This document shows positions 35,895 to 46,947 of a stretch of DNA of 64,000 bases, piece by piece; position 1 is the first letter of the stretch; every line of letters starts with the position of its first letter. Below the pieces are notes generated by a model. That model had not been told where the DNA came from and ran no database searches. It saw only the letters and a program-made list of their open reading frames with translations. A program made the position numbers and the translations under genes. This DNA is from Actinostola sp. cb2023 (taxonomy: Eukaryota; Cnidaria; Anthozoa; Actiniaria; Actinostolidae), in the NCBI GenBank assembly GCA_033675265.1, contig JAUJYZ010000781.1, positions 310,001 through 374,000 on the forward strand, written 5' to 3'.

Positions 35895-36180
35895 AATTCA
35901 CGGGCGATTTTTTTTGCAAATTCACGCGTCACGGACAAAAATGTCCGAAATTCGCGAATCACGAGCGCTAGCCAAAATTTTGGAATTTCACGCGTGAAAA
36001 TGTTTAGATCCTAAACGTTCACGTTTCACAGAGCATAACAACGGTAAATCACGAATCACAGTCGGTCAAAAGGGGCAATCACGCATCACATTGAAACATA
36101 AATTCACGCATCACGCTCGAATTTCTATGATTTTCACGATATGATTCACGCTCCATTTTTTGGTCAAATCACGCGTAATC
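35895..36180. repeat. Degenerate TTCACGCATCAC short-repeat cluster
   Basis: At least ten diverged copies of a TTCACGC(A/G)TCAC-like word on the + strand, e.g. ATTCACGCGTCACGG, CGCGAATCACGAGC, AATCACGAATCACAG, AATCACGCATCACA, ATTCACGCATCACGC, ATGATTCACGC. Spacing is irregular. No gene. Confidence 0.65.
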
Positions 36181-36462
36181 CATTGCTACCCTGTACAAAG
36201 TTTCAAAAGGTTTTGTTAGATATTGAACGAGTAACAACTTTCCAAAAATCACAAAAATTACAAAGAAATGTATGTTTAGTAGTAGGGACGCTTGTCAGTT
36301 TTTAAATGTCTGCAGTTAATAATAATTTCAGTTGCTGCTTTTCCAAACCCTATCAAACTCCTAAAGTTATTAATTCTGATATGCTCTTTCTTGTGAAGGG
36401 GTTCATTTCTTAAAAAAACTCGTTCCCAGTCCTCCACTCGTTTCTAAAGTGGCTAATTCGCT

Positions 36463-37140
36463 TACGGGTACCGTATCCCTTTCATTTATTCTCAAATGTC
36501 ATTTATTCATTCATTCATTCTCATATCGCACTAGCTTTATCGGATGTAACACAAGGCACACTCATCACTCTCTGTCATATTATATATGTGACTTTGCTAG
36601 ACTCTGATATTTTACTCGTTATAACTGATTATGGCTGATTACTATTATGGTAATTATATGCAAATTCATGCTTTAAAAATGCTTTTTTAATTATTTTAAA
36701 AATGAAAACGCGATTTCAATTCAACGGCTCGCATACTATGTACGTGGGCATGTTTAGCTTGGCCATTCGCGCGTCGGGCGTGGATGTTTGGTTTGGTAAA
36801 CCAGGCACAGCGGTAGTTAACCAATCAGAGCTCGCATCTTATCGAAGAGTGAAGCTGCCATGAAATAATAATAAGCGCAGGTACTAGTCTTGGATCAACA
36901 AACATTAGCTCGAATATTCCAGGCCGTGACTCTTGGAATTTTAAAATGGCACAAATGTAAGTTATGCATGGGCCTACAAAGACACTCCCGGGGCCATTCC
37001 AGCGCGTTCCACCGAGACTGATTGAGTGCATGAATTATGACGATCGATTCGTGCCACGATGCACGGCTTACATTACGTCAGTACAGTCACGTCACGTGAC
37101 CCTTCGCTAAAACACAAACATTCACCCCAAAGTCAACCCA
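36463..37140. other. Intergenic, upstream flank of AGXT
   Basis: No gene recognised. Just upstream of AGXT there is GTCACGTCACGTGACC (about 37087-37102), holding a CACGTG E-box within a partly palindromic context. Confidence 0.45.
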
Positions 37141-37148
37141 AAGTCAGG

Positions 37149-37156
37149 TATAAATA
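37149..37156 (+). promoter_or_regulatory. Candidate TATA box of AGXT
   Basis: TATAAATA about 157 bp before the AGXT start codon. A start site about 30 bp downstream would give a 5' leader of about 125 nt. An in-frame stop (TGA, about 37259) between it and the ATG, with no intervening in-frame ATG, argues against an N-terminal targeting extension from this promoter. Confidence 0.5.
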
Positions 37157-37305
37157 CAGACGAGTCTGTTCATCGAATAATAATTGAATACGAGTTGGAC
37201 TAACTTTTTCCAATCATTTTGTGTTTATAATTAGTATTTGGATATTTTCAAGTTTTTCTGAATCGCTATCACTGAGAAGGGGAACTATCACCAGTACAAC
37301 TGAAC

Positions 37306-39006
37306 ATGGCCACATTTGGTTTGGAGAAGAAAACGAAAATCCCACCTCCCACCCAGCTTTTAAAGCCGTTATGGCCTCATCCAAAGATGCTGTTTGGACC
37401 AGGACCATCAAACCCTAATGCTCGAATCTATCACGCATCTTCGTTGCCTATGCTGGGGCATTTTCAAAAAGAATTCCACCTCATACTGGATGAGATTCAA
37501 GTCGGTCTACGATACGCTTTCCAAACAAATAATGTCTACACCTTGGTGTACACTGGGGCTGGCCACACTGGAATGGAAGGGTCAATGATGAATATATTGG
37601 AGAGAGGAGAGCGAATTTTAGTCTGTGAAAATGGCATGTGGGGATTGCGTGCAAAGAATATCGCAGAAAGACAAGGTACGTATGCCACGTGTCGGCCTTT
37701 ACAACGTATTAAATCAATGTGCAATATTTCTTTTTTACAGATTTATTAGACCATCTTTTGTCTACGTTCTTTAATTCTAACAATCGTCGCGAATGAAAAT
37801 CGAAGTCACTACAATACTTGTCAGTTCTTGGCAATCGAACGAACCAGTTGTTTGGGAAGCCATTTGAAAGTCGAAATAAAAATAATATTTGTGCGTGACA
37901 GCCAGTCGAACAGGTTTTTGTACAGGTTTTTCTCCGCGGGGATTTAAAAACATCACTGACATCAGCTCAAGACTGACATCCATACGGATCCAATTGAATA
38001 TGATAGATTTATAAATGTCTATGTTTATACTGTTTCCGAGTATTATTGTTTTACGATGCGCTGACACGTACTCAAGACACATCACAAAGCCATTTGAAGT
38101 TTACGTGTTATACGAAATATATAACAGGTTTTTCGAGTTTTAGAAAGAACGGCAGAAATGATCATAGTGAAAACAAAATACGTGGTTTCTTTTATTGCAC
38201 AATTTACACGTGTACACGTACCAATACAAAGATTGCGTTTTTACATCATTGACATTTTGACCTCATTGACATTTTGACCTCATAATTAATTGCATAGATT
38301 ACCATAATTATTATATTAGTGTTGACATAGCTAAGTGTAAAATCCTGACCTCCTGTTGTGATCCATATGCTCATCAGTTGTTATATAGATTTATAACCTA
38401 TAACTTATAGGGGGTTAACTTAATATGGGGATTCAGTTCCCCCTGTAGACACCCCCGTACACGCATTTCAAGATGGTTGACTGTACAAGCATGGATTGGA
38501 GAGCCATGAATACGATACAAGCTACACACAAACGTTATTTTCACATTCATTTGATAGTATAAATCTTCGGGTATATAGTGATATACTGATATACTTGGTC
38601 GTGACATAATTTTTGCAAAAGGCTGTATTATGTGTTAGTATAACCCTATTTATTACTTTGATATTAGAGCTTGATGTGAGGGTTATTAAAAAGCCACCAG
38701 GAGAGGCCTTCACGTTAGAAGACATTGAGAAGGGACTTAAAGAACACAGTCCTGCTGGAATGTTTATAACACACAGCGAGTCATCGACAGGCGTCCGTCA
38801 ACCTCTGGAAGGTGTGGCAGCACTTTGTCACAAGTAAGATTATACTGTCAATATTGTGTCAATACAAAATGATAAAATACAAATTAACAATATAGTATTG
38901 GATTAGAAAATGGATAAACTAGATAGCCATTTATTATAGTATATATTCTTCAGTCGGGTTATCACAGATGCAAGCTACTCCTTATTTTCTCCCTACTGAA
39001 ATACAT

Positions 39007-39038
<32 letters not shown>

Positions 39039-42000
39039 GGGTTAGTACTCAAGTATTCTTGTGAGAAAAGCGAACCAACTAAAACGTCTGTGGAGGCAGC
39101 ACCCAAAAAGTCCAATACAGCTAAAATGTAACACAACAGAACACAACCCAAAAATGTCCTAAAGTCCATAATGTAACCATGCATAAATGTCTTCTGCAAA
39201 TAATTTTCCAAAGTTGTATAAATAGAAAAAAAAAGTATTTTTTAAAAATTCAATCTACAGGTATAACTGTCTTGTCATTGCCGACACTGTGGCATCACTT
39301 GGTGGGACACCATTTTTTACCGATGAGCTAGAATTGGATGTCGTCTATACTGGTTCACAGAAAGTCTTTGCTTGTCCACCTGGCATCTGCCCAATCACAT
39401 TCAGTCCCAGAGCAATGTAAGAATTAATGCCATTCATTCTACAGTGGAACCCAGCCTTACGGACACCCGGTTAATATGGACACCCGGTTATTATGGACAC
39501 CCGGTTATTATGGACACTTTGTCTCATCCCAATGGTGTCCGTATTAATTAACTGGGTTCCACTGACAGTATATAATTCATTTCCTTATATTATCCATTTC
39601 ATAAACAAGCAGGAACTTGGACTGTACCATTTACTAGTATTTAGATGTATTTGTCAATAAGGTCTTTTTTTGTTTTGATAGAGAAAAGGTGCGCAATAGG
39701 AAGACCAAGGTGCCATCTTTCTACTTAGACATACTTGAAATTGGTAACTATTGGGGATGTGATGGTCAGTCACGCAGGTACTAATGTAACTTAATTTGAT
39801 ATACTGTTTATAAATCACTATATACTGCCATATATATAGATACTGCCATATATATAGAGGTTATTTACCGGTCAGGAGGTCCGGATAGGGAAAAACTGTG
39901 TCCTTGGCCTTGAAAACGGCCGTATGCTCAATACCTCAGGCACAGTTTTTCTCTATCCAGACATGACCAAGGCTAGTATAATAACTTGTTTTTTTCCTTT
40001 CTGTTATTATTCGCCTATCTGCCACGACTACTCAAAACATGAACTGCAAACAAAAAAACAAAACGAAAAGAAAAAAACAAAGCACACAACATTAAACAAA
40101 ACAAAAAAGAAAGAAAATTAAAATGTTTCTTCAAATTGTGCTGATGGGCATTCTGGTATGCTAGGATATCGCAGACCGTGGTCAGATATAGAAAATTCCG
40201 CCCACTTCAACAACCAATCAGATCAGTGCACGATTTCTTAGGATAGCAGCCCGGAAAAAAAGAACTATGTTTATATTTATTCTACATGTAATTAATGAAT
40301 CTTGTCTGTTCCAATAATCTAAGTTGCAACTGTTACTGTATTTAGATATCACCACACTGCTCCAATAAACCTTCTTTACACCTTAAGAGAAAGTCTTTCA
40401 ATGCTTGTGGAAGAGGTAAGCTACGTACATATACTTAGTAGTGTGTACAACAAAAATAGGCACTACATGGCTGTAATTAACTGTTACATACACACTGGAT
40501 ACATTTAATAATCTAGCCACCTTTGGGTCAATAAAACATCTCCATATTAATGGAGTGTCTGTAAATAACATCAAAATAATGTATGACCAGGATGTTGGTC
40601 ATGCAGCCAAAAGTGTAATAATGAAGTTATTTTTTATTTTTTATATATATTTTTTAATTTCTGTTCCACACGACCCCGCAAGCTTTAGCTTTAAATAATA
40701 TCGTGTTTAAATAAAAGTTATTGTAAAATTGTATTGTAGTGGCTACAAGGTGATGTGTCTGTTATGTGGGTTCTTACATGTATAGCTATACTGTACACAT
40801 ACTGTATCTAATTTTCAGGCAGCACAGATCGAGATCTAGTAATATTACGTACAGGTACATTGTGCATGAATGATTTTTAACAAGATGTTACAATGTATCT
40901 CTATAGGGTCTAGAGAACTCCTGGAAGAGGCACCATGACAACATTGAGATATTTTGGGAAGGACTTGAGAAAATGGGTCTTGAACTGTTTGTCAAAGACA
41001 AAGTGAGTCTATATACATTGTAATTATGTTGATTTTTAATTATGTTGGAAGGCCTAGCTATTTCAAATGCCGTACTTTCCAAGAGCTGTTGTTCTTAATT
41101 GCCCTATATCACTATGACGTCACATCAAAACAATCTATTGTTTAAACGCTAAGGATCATGGTCGCTAGAGGGGGACAAAACAGCAACAACATAAGGATTT
41201 CGCAAATAAATGTATTTTACAGACGGTCTGAAAGCGATAAAAGTCACCGAACACAGTAAATATTGTGGGAAAAGCATCGATGGACATAATATCTGGAAAC
41301 TAGCCAATTTGAAATCAAGCGAACCTCAGCAGAGCAGATTTAGTTCAAATTTCTATTGTTCTTCACGATTCTGTCCCCCTCATAAACAAGCCGTTACGTC
41401 ATAAGGGTATAGGGCAATTACTCCAAAAGAATTTGAAGCCGCCTCATTATCTATTGTTTGAAATGAGAATGGCTCATGATTAGCACAATGTCTGAACTAG
41501 GCCTAATTAAGCTGCCAATTAAACCTCCAATTTCTCTGATGATGTTTCTCAAGCATTCTGTTGTTCTATGTATATTCTCAGGACCTACGACTACCAACAC
41601 TTACAACAATCAAGATCCCTGAAGGGTATCCCAACTGGCAGGGTGTTGGCAGTTACCTCATGGAAAAGTATGTAGACTGTCATGATTGTATTATTATTTG
41701 GATATTTTAATATTAAAATTAAATATGTTAGATCTCTTTTTTTTAACTATAGGTTATACATATGTAGTTACCAACTGCTTTGGTTACTTAAGCCTGGTCC
41801 TCACTAGCGACATTAAAGCACAAGCAACATACGCAGACTCTGTAAATGCATTGCTCATTAACGGTGCTTGTCTTTTGTCACACCTATTGCATAAATGGTG
41901 TCCTAAGTCTGCGTACACTGTATGTTACTAAGTTTAATAATTTAATTTAATAATTATTGTGCTTATGCTTATGTTGCTAGTGAGGACCAGGCTTTAGTAT

Positions 42001-44254
42001 TGTAAAGTGCTATTGGATAGTTATAGTAGAAATAGTGCAATTATATATAAATATAGTATTAATTTATTATTTATATTAGTTAAGTACGTATCACTGTCAT
42101 GCAATATTCCATATATTGTACATTAAAGGGCAACTGAAGTCTAAAATTGAACGATTTTCAAATGAAAGTATATCAAATATTAAACTCGAAAATCCAATTT
42201 TTAGAACGAACTACGAATCTCTGTTCGAGATTTTCCCTTTCAAACTTACTACCTGGTGGCCATGTTGTGACGTCACTGCGTCAACCTTCCACAACTCACC
42301 CTCTTGGTTCACTCAGTTTTGGCTGAATAGTTAGTGTATTCTGGCACACAACAATGTATCATTTTACAAAGAAATCGCAGAGACGCTAGGTGTAATTTGC
42401 TATTAGAGTATCATTGAGTTACATGGAAGGTTGACGCAGTGACGTCACAACATGGCCACCAGGTAGTAAGTTTCAAAGGGAAATTCGTGAACAGAGATTC
42501 GTAGTTCGTTCTAAAAATTGGATTTTCGAGTTTTATAATAATATTTGATATCCTTTCATTTGAAAATTGTTCAATTTTAGACTTCAGTTATCCTTTAATG
42601 TTTATTCTAAAACTCATTAATAATTCATGAGCAATTGGTCCAATCAGGGTTGTCCAATCGGTCACATGCATGGATCTTTATATGCCGATAAAACACGGTC
42701 TCTCGTTCTATAAACTTCACATAATGATCATGGTAATTTACAATGGCCATAGAATAGTTTTGGCGAGTGTTTAATTGATTCATTTGCCTGATATTTCTAG
42801 ATATCACTTTGAAATTGTTGGTGGAATGGGACCAACTGTAGGAATGGTGAGTTAGTATGTAGTAGTTATATTGTTGTTCACGTCTACATTGTTATGGTCA
42901 ATTTATAATACAGTCATGTTGTGTGATTTAATACATGTTGGTGGTTTTTATAGCCATGGTTTAGATAAGGCCAGAGTTTATTTTAATGGTGCATGCTGTA
43001 TCATTGCTGATCTTAGAGTTTCCGTGGGTGTAACATGCATGTACAATGTAGTTGCAAAACTAACAAATATACATGTAATAACCATTTAACAACTGCACAG
43101 TCAAAGACTTTTGTGGTGAAAACTGCCACTACAGTGTATCTGTATACAGTGCAAGCACAAAATGGAATTAAGATTTTGATCCTTGTTGTCAAGCTGTTTT
43201 TTCTTGACTGCTTGCACAAATTTAAGGTTGCATGTAATTATAATTAATTATAGGCTAATTGCAATGATGTAATGAAATTATATTTATAAATGGCAATATG
43301 ATAAATTAACAGCATGCAGTAATACATACTAATTAAACCTCATCTTTCGTGTATGATCTAGACACTGACAGTTAATTCTAACAACTAATACTAACAATCG
43401 TATTAGAATCGGGTTAAGGTTAATGTACATGTACGTACAATTCTACAGGATATACAGTCAATGTCATTAACATTGTCCAGATAAAAAGAGATTAACACTA
43501 CTATAAATGTCACATGTCTCACAATATATTCATTTTGCACGCGTGGAATTTGCAATTTCAAAAGCAAACTATATTTATATCACCTCTGTGTGAGAACAGA
43601 ATTCAACAATTTAAATGCCCACTTTCACAGGCAGAGGTACAGTGATGTTTCCTTTTGATATTAAAATTCCACGCCCGCAAAATGAATATATGATGAGACA
43701 CCATTTTATTGCAGTAGTGTTAATCTCTTTTTGGCTGGACAACATTAATGACATTGACTATATATAAGAGCATAAAGGCTTGTATAATGCAATTTTGATC
43801 TGACATTAAATTATTGTACATGCATCATAAACAATCAAATCAGGAATTATAGTAATGTTATCACAAGTAGCATAATGATACAAATGGGTTAATTGTAAAA
43901 AATGTAAACTTCATTCAATTATGTTAATTTTAATTAAAAGTTTTAAAATGAATATAAATTATTTTAATACAAAAAAAATATTTAAATTTTATAAAACCTT
44001 CCTTTCAAAAGTTAAAAGCCCATCATATATTAGCCTCGATGTCCTTTTTGTGGACTAGATATTCCAATCTCTATAATTATTATTAATAACTGCATTACTG
44101 TAGCGTTGGATAAAACTTCTAGTTTTATAATCCTGTATAACTGGTTTACCTATAGGTGTGGCGCATTGGACTAATGGGTCACAATAGCCAGAAGGAAAAC
44201 ATTCCTACTGTACTTCGACTCTTCCAAGAGGCATATGAAGAGAATAAAAAGTGA
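37306..44254 (+). CDS. AGXT: Alanine/serine-glyoxylate aminotransferase, proximal last exon
   Basis: Nine exons: 37306-37675, 38668-38833, 39261-39416, 39682-39777, 40346-40415, 40907-41002, 41582-41667, 42801-42846, 44156-44254; 394 residues, close to the 392 of human AGT. All phases join and all introns are GT-AG. A fold-type-I PLP enzyme transferring an amino group from alanine or serine to glyoxylate, giving glycine. Visible: [13 protein letters not shown] near the N-terminus; ENGMWG with Trp112; THSESSTG with Ser162; DTVASLGG with Asp187; [12 protein letters not shown] with the PLP lysine Lys213; [15 protein letters not shown]; and VWRIGLMG, whose Arg365 matches the substrate-carboxylate Arg of the human enzyme. 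This product ends ENKK with no PTS1, so it is likely cytosolic unless the N-terminus is a cryptic mitochondrial signal. An alternative distal last exon exists (46831-46947). Confidence 0.95.
41790..41995. repeat. MITE in AGXT intron 7, AGCCTGGTCCTCACTAGC ends
   Basis: AGCCTGGTCCTCACTAGCGA is mirrored by GCTAGTGAGGACCAGGCTTT; the interior has GTAACATACAGTGTACGCAG-like inverted pairing with CATACGCAGACTC. A related single end is near 16223. Confidence 0.75.
42119..42598. repeat. Long fold-back in AGXT intron 7
   Basis: CATTAAAGGGCAACTGAAGT and the long arm through CTACCTGGTGGCCATGTTGT, GACGTCACTGCGTCAACCTT are mirrored from about 42425 to 42598. Arms are about 175 bp with few differences, so the intron RNA would form a long hairpin. 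Confidence 0.88.
43447..43764. repeat. Fold-back in AGXT intron 8
   Basis: TATACAGTCAATGTCATTAA with AAAAAGAGATTAACACTACT and ATTCATTTTGC is mirrored at about 43655-43763. The loop contains unrelated sequence. Confidence 0.8.
44156..44254 (+). CDS. AGXT: AGXT exon 9a (proximal alternative last exon)
   Basis: Phase-0 acceptor TTACCTATAG. Encodes [15 protein letters not shown]... and ends ENKK then TGA (32 residues). It aligns residue for residue with exon 9b through QK(E/D)N, so the two are duplicates. AATAAA occurs just before the stop (44243-44248) and again at 45356-45361 and 45659-45664; any could serve as poly(A) signal. Confidence 0.88.
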   Translation: MWRIGLMGHNSQKENIPTVLRLFQEAYEENKK

Positions 44255-44925
44255 ACTAGTATAATAATAGACTTATAGTGTGAAGACTTTATGATGATGA
44301 AGACTTAATTGTTTCAAGAGGGTAGCACATATGAGTGACAATCAAGCATGCAGGTTCACTGTCAATCACTTAATTAATTTATAAATGGAGGATGGACTGA
44401 TAGAGTCCATCTTTAGCACTTTGCTGGCTGTTATCTAGCCAATCAGAAGTAATTATGTTAGAGTGTTAAGTCCGGGTAGTTGTCGACACTTAATTTATAA
44501 TATTTGCATTCTAAATGTAAGGGCAATTTATTCAATGATTCAATTAATCAAATACCGGTTATATTATTTAAATATTTGTATATTTTTGAAATAAGGTGCA
44601 TAGAATACACTATATGATGTTATTTTTTGGTTTATTTTATGTCCATATTGGTTGTGCATGTATAATTTTACAGGATTTTTTAAGGACTTATTTTATTTTT
44701 AGTACACATATTTATCATTATTCTATTGTTTGTTAGCATATTTATCATGGCATATAACCATACATGCACATATGGAAGTTTGGATATTTTTGTAAATTGG
44801 GTTCCACAAGTGTGGTACAGTACATGTAGCTAGGTTTTTAAGAGTAATACACCATGCATTATTTACTTCTTCATCAATTATTTTATCACTTCAAGGACGT
44901 CATGTGTATGTTATTTATCAGGTTT

Positions 44926-45187
44926 AATAGTCCCTTTTCGCGTTCACAGATCCCATTGTAAAACCGCTGTACTTATTGACATCAGACGTATTTGTACAGG
45001 GTTAGCCTCGAGTCAGTGTAAATTATTCACAAATATCAACAAGAACACGAAAAAATGTTGAGCAGACATAAAACAATAGAAACATTTTTGAATTGCACGG
45101 ACTGTTTTCTGAATCGAGGCTAAGCCTGTACAAATGCGTCTTTTGTCAAGGACAGCGGTCATCTCTAAACAACGCGAAACTGGAGTA
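44926..45187. repeat. Inverted element with GCGAAACTGGAGTA end
   Basis: A diverged copy of the element at 25346-25538: TACAGGGTTAGCCTCGAGTC is mirrored by GAATCGAGGCTAAGCCTGTA, and GCGTCTTTTGTCAAGGACAG is shared. It lies between AGXT exons 9a and 9b. Confidence 0.7.
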
Positions 45188-45625
45188 CCGTAAATGCTCG
45201 ATTTAGAGCCCTGGGCGCTTATTAAATTTTTAGACCTCTAGGAGGAGGCACTTATTCGAGGGGGGCGCTTATTGGAAGCAGGGCACTTATTTCTTTTCTC
45301 AGATGATGAACTCAATGTTTTCTTATATACGGTACTGTAACATACATATACAGTGAATAAAAATGGCAAACATGTACTGTGCGGTACTTGGTATTAAAAC
45401 TGTATACTGGTATACTGTAAATATACGGTATTGACATACGGTATACCGTGTTTCTGTTTATCGGTAAAGTTTTATTTTAGAGAGTTGTTTCTGAATTTCT
45501 TTTAGGGGGAGGGGGTGCTTATTGGAAGGGGGGCACTTATAAAATTTTTAGACCTCTAGGGGGAGGCGCTTATTCGAGGGGGGCACTTATTGGAAGCAGG
45601 GCGCTTAATCAAGCATTTACGGTAT
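45188..45625. repeat. GGCGCTTATT repeat element
   Basis: Direct boxes GGGGCGCTTATTGGAAGCAG, GGCACTTATTCGAGG and TTTTTAGACCTCTAGGAGGA recur at about 45215-45300 and 45505-45605. The outer ends CCGTAAATGCTCGATT and AATCAAGCATTTACGG are inverted. It lies between AGXT exons 9a and 9b. Confidence 0.8.
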
Positions 45626-46224
45626 TACTAAATTTTTTGTGATGAGAAATGGAATTGTAATAAAATCATTGATGGAACAATATTATTGTTTGTTTTTCAT
45701 TTAATTTAATTAATTAAACATGTTTTATGTCACCTATCTTCTACATGCCTATAAGAGGTGCATAAGGCCTCTTTTTATGGCATTTTAAATTAATAATGGG
45801 GAAAGCAAGGTGTACATTAGTCATGATTTTGACAGAATGCTCTGGCAATATTAACGATAATTGCAACAAAACAAAAAATGGAACATGTAGCTCAGCCATG
45901 AAGGTATCAGCCTTGATTACTGTTAACAGCACATGCTTATAGATTTGTCGGCCTTTAATCCACATGGAAACTTTGCTATTGAAATGACTGATAAATATGC
46001 CAATTAAGTAATATTAATAATCTGAACTTATCCTTGCATCAATCTGGTATGTGTGCATTCAAGCCGAACTTTGGAAATTCCAAATGAACTTCGGAACCAC
46101 TCATCAAAAGTTGTGAATGTGAAACACTGAGTGTAAGTGTTGACACTGGTGCATGTCAAAACGAAAGGTGTCTGCGTTTACTAGCACTTACGAAACAGAT
46201 GGATGGAAAATTGAAGTGCTACCA

Positions 46225-46512
46225 GTATACACCTATTTCAAATAACGTTGTCGCGTTCAAAGCAACAAGCGTCAAGCCAAGACCGAAGTGAATGCTGGTT
46301 TTGTGTTGGCAATTATTTAAATCACAATTGTTTCTATAAGGACTAATTACAAAATGTGAACATTTCCACGTGCTTGTTTGCATATCACACTTCGTTCCAT
46401 AGAAAATAGGTCTGATTTAAATAATTTGCCAACACAAGACCAGCATGCACTTCGGTCTTGGCTTGACGCTTGTTGCTTTGAACACGACAACGTTATTTGA
46501 AATAGGTGTATA
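46225..46512. repeat. Hairpin element, ACGTTGT-tip family
   Basis: TATACACCTATTTCAAATAA with CGTTGTCGCGTTCAAAGCAA is mirrored at 46464-46512. The arms continue through AAGACCGAAGTG and the loop is about 150 bp. It lies about 320 bp before AGXT exon 9b. Confidence 0.8.
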
Positions 46513-46830
46513 TAACTAGAGAACAAATATGACCCCAATGACGACCTTTGGAACTGATCACTGATGCTCTACCAGCTTAATTACACACTCCTTGCTTCCA
46601 GTCTGGCCAGTTCCGAGGGTCGGGAGTTCGAATCCCATCTGCGTCAGAGATTGTTTCTCATTCTCCTCTCTTTCTAGGGCTAACGCTCAGAAGAATTTTA
46701 TGCATCCCATGGGTATCTTTATAGCAGTACTTTCCATTAATGTCTACCTAAGTTTATTAAAGCTGTCACATTTGATTATCAATAGTGTTTGTTGCTAACC
46801 AGTATTGGTATGTTTGTTTACTCTGTATAG

Positions 46831-46947
46831 GTCTGGAGGGTTGGTTTTATGGGGTTCAACAGCCAAAAGGACAACGTTTACTTAGCACTCCGCATGTTCA
46901 AAGAAGGTTTTGATAGATGCTCCGTCGCAGCACCAGCACGACTATAG
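46831..46947 (+). CDS. AGXT: AGXT exon 9b (distal alternative last exon, PTS1-like end)
   Basis: Acceptor TTTACTCTGTATAG, phase 0 like exon 9a. Encodes 38 residues beginning VWRVGFMGFNSQKDN and ending SVAAPARL then TAG. Spliced to exon 8 (donor at 42847) it would give a 400-residue enzyme. The substrate Arg is kept in VWRVG. The C-terminal tripeptide ARL fits the peroxisomal PTS1 pattern [SAC][KRH][LM]. AATAAA follows at 47198-47203. No other AGXT exon is repeated nearby, which favours an alternative exon over a second gene. Use by splicing is inferred. Confidence 0.82.
   Translation, partial: VWRVGFMGFNSQKDNVYLALRMFKEGFDRCSVAAPARL

Larger units (their letters stand above)
33308..36462. mobile_element. 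Composite 3.1-kb inverted-ended element
   Basis: The left end (about 33314-33420: TAGCCACTTTACGGAAACTA, GACTGGGAACGAGTTTTAAG, AGAAAGAGCATATCAGAATT) is mirrored by the right end (about 36368-36455). Inside, in order: a 26-G run, a 120-bp satellite array, a second G run, another inverted-ended element (34760-35576), and a degenerate TCACGCATCAC array. No transposase frame is visible. The structure could be one element that gathered insertions, or two separate inverted copies that happen to flank them. Confidence 0.6.

Noticed and set aside
33308..36462. CRISPR-like array in the 120-bp repeat
   Set aside because: Units are contiguous with no spacers, in an intron-bearing animal-type genome.
37777..38085. 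102-residue minus-strand frame in AGXT intron 1
   Set aside because: No domain signal and no splice-consistent neighbours.
46595..46650. tRNA-like text with GGGAGTTCGAATCCC and GCTCTACCAGC
   Set aside because: A B-box-like T-arm is present on + but the A-box-like part is on the opposite strand, and no cloverleaf can be drawn; at best a tRNA-derived repeat relic.
46831..46947. Distal AGXT exon as a separate pseudogene
   Set aside because: Only this one exon is duplicated, it has an intact acceptor and frame, and its phase matches the exon 8 donor; an alternative exon is simpler.
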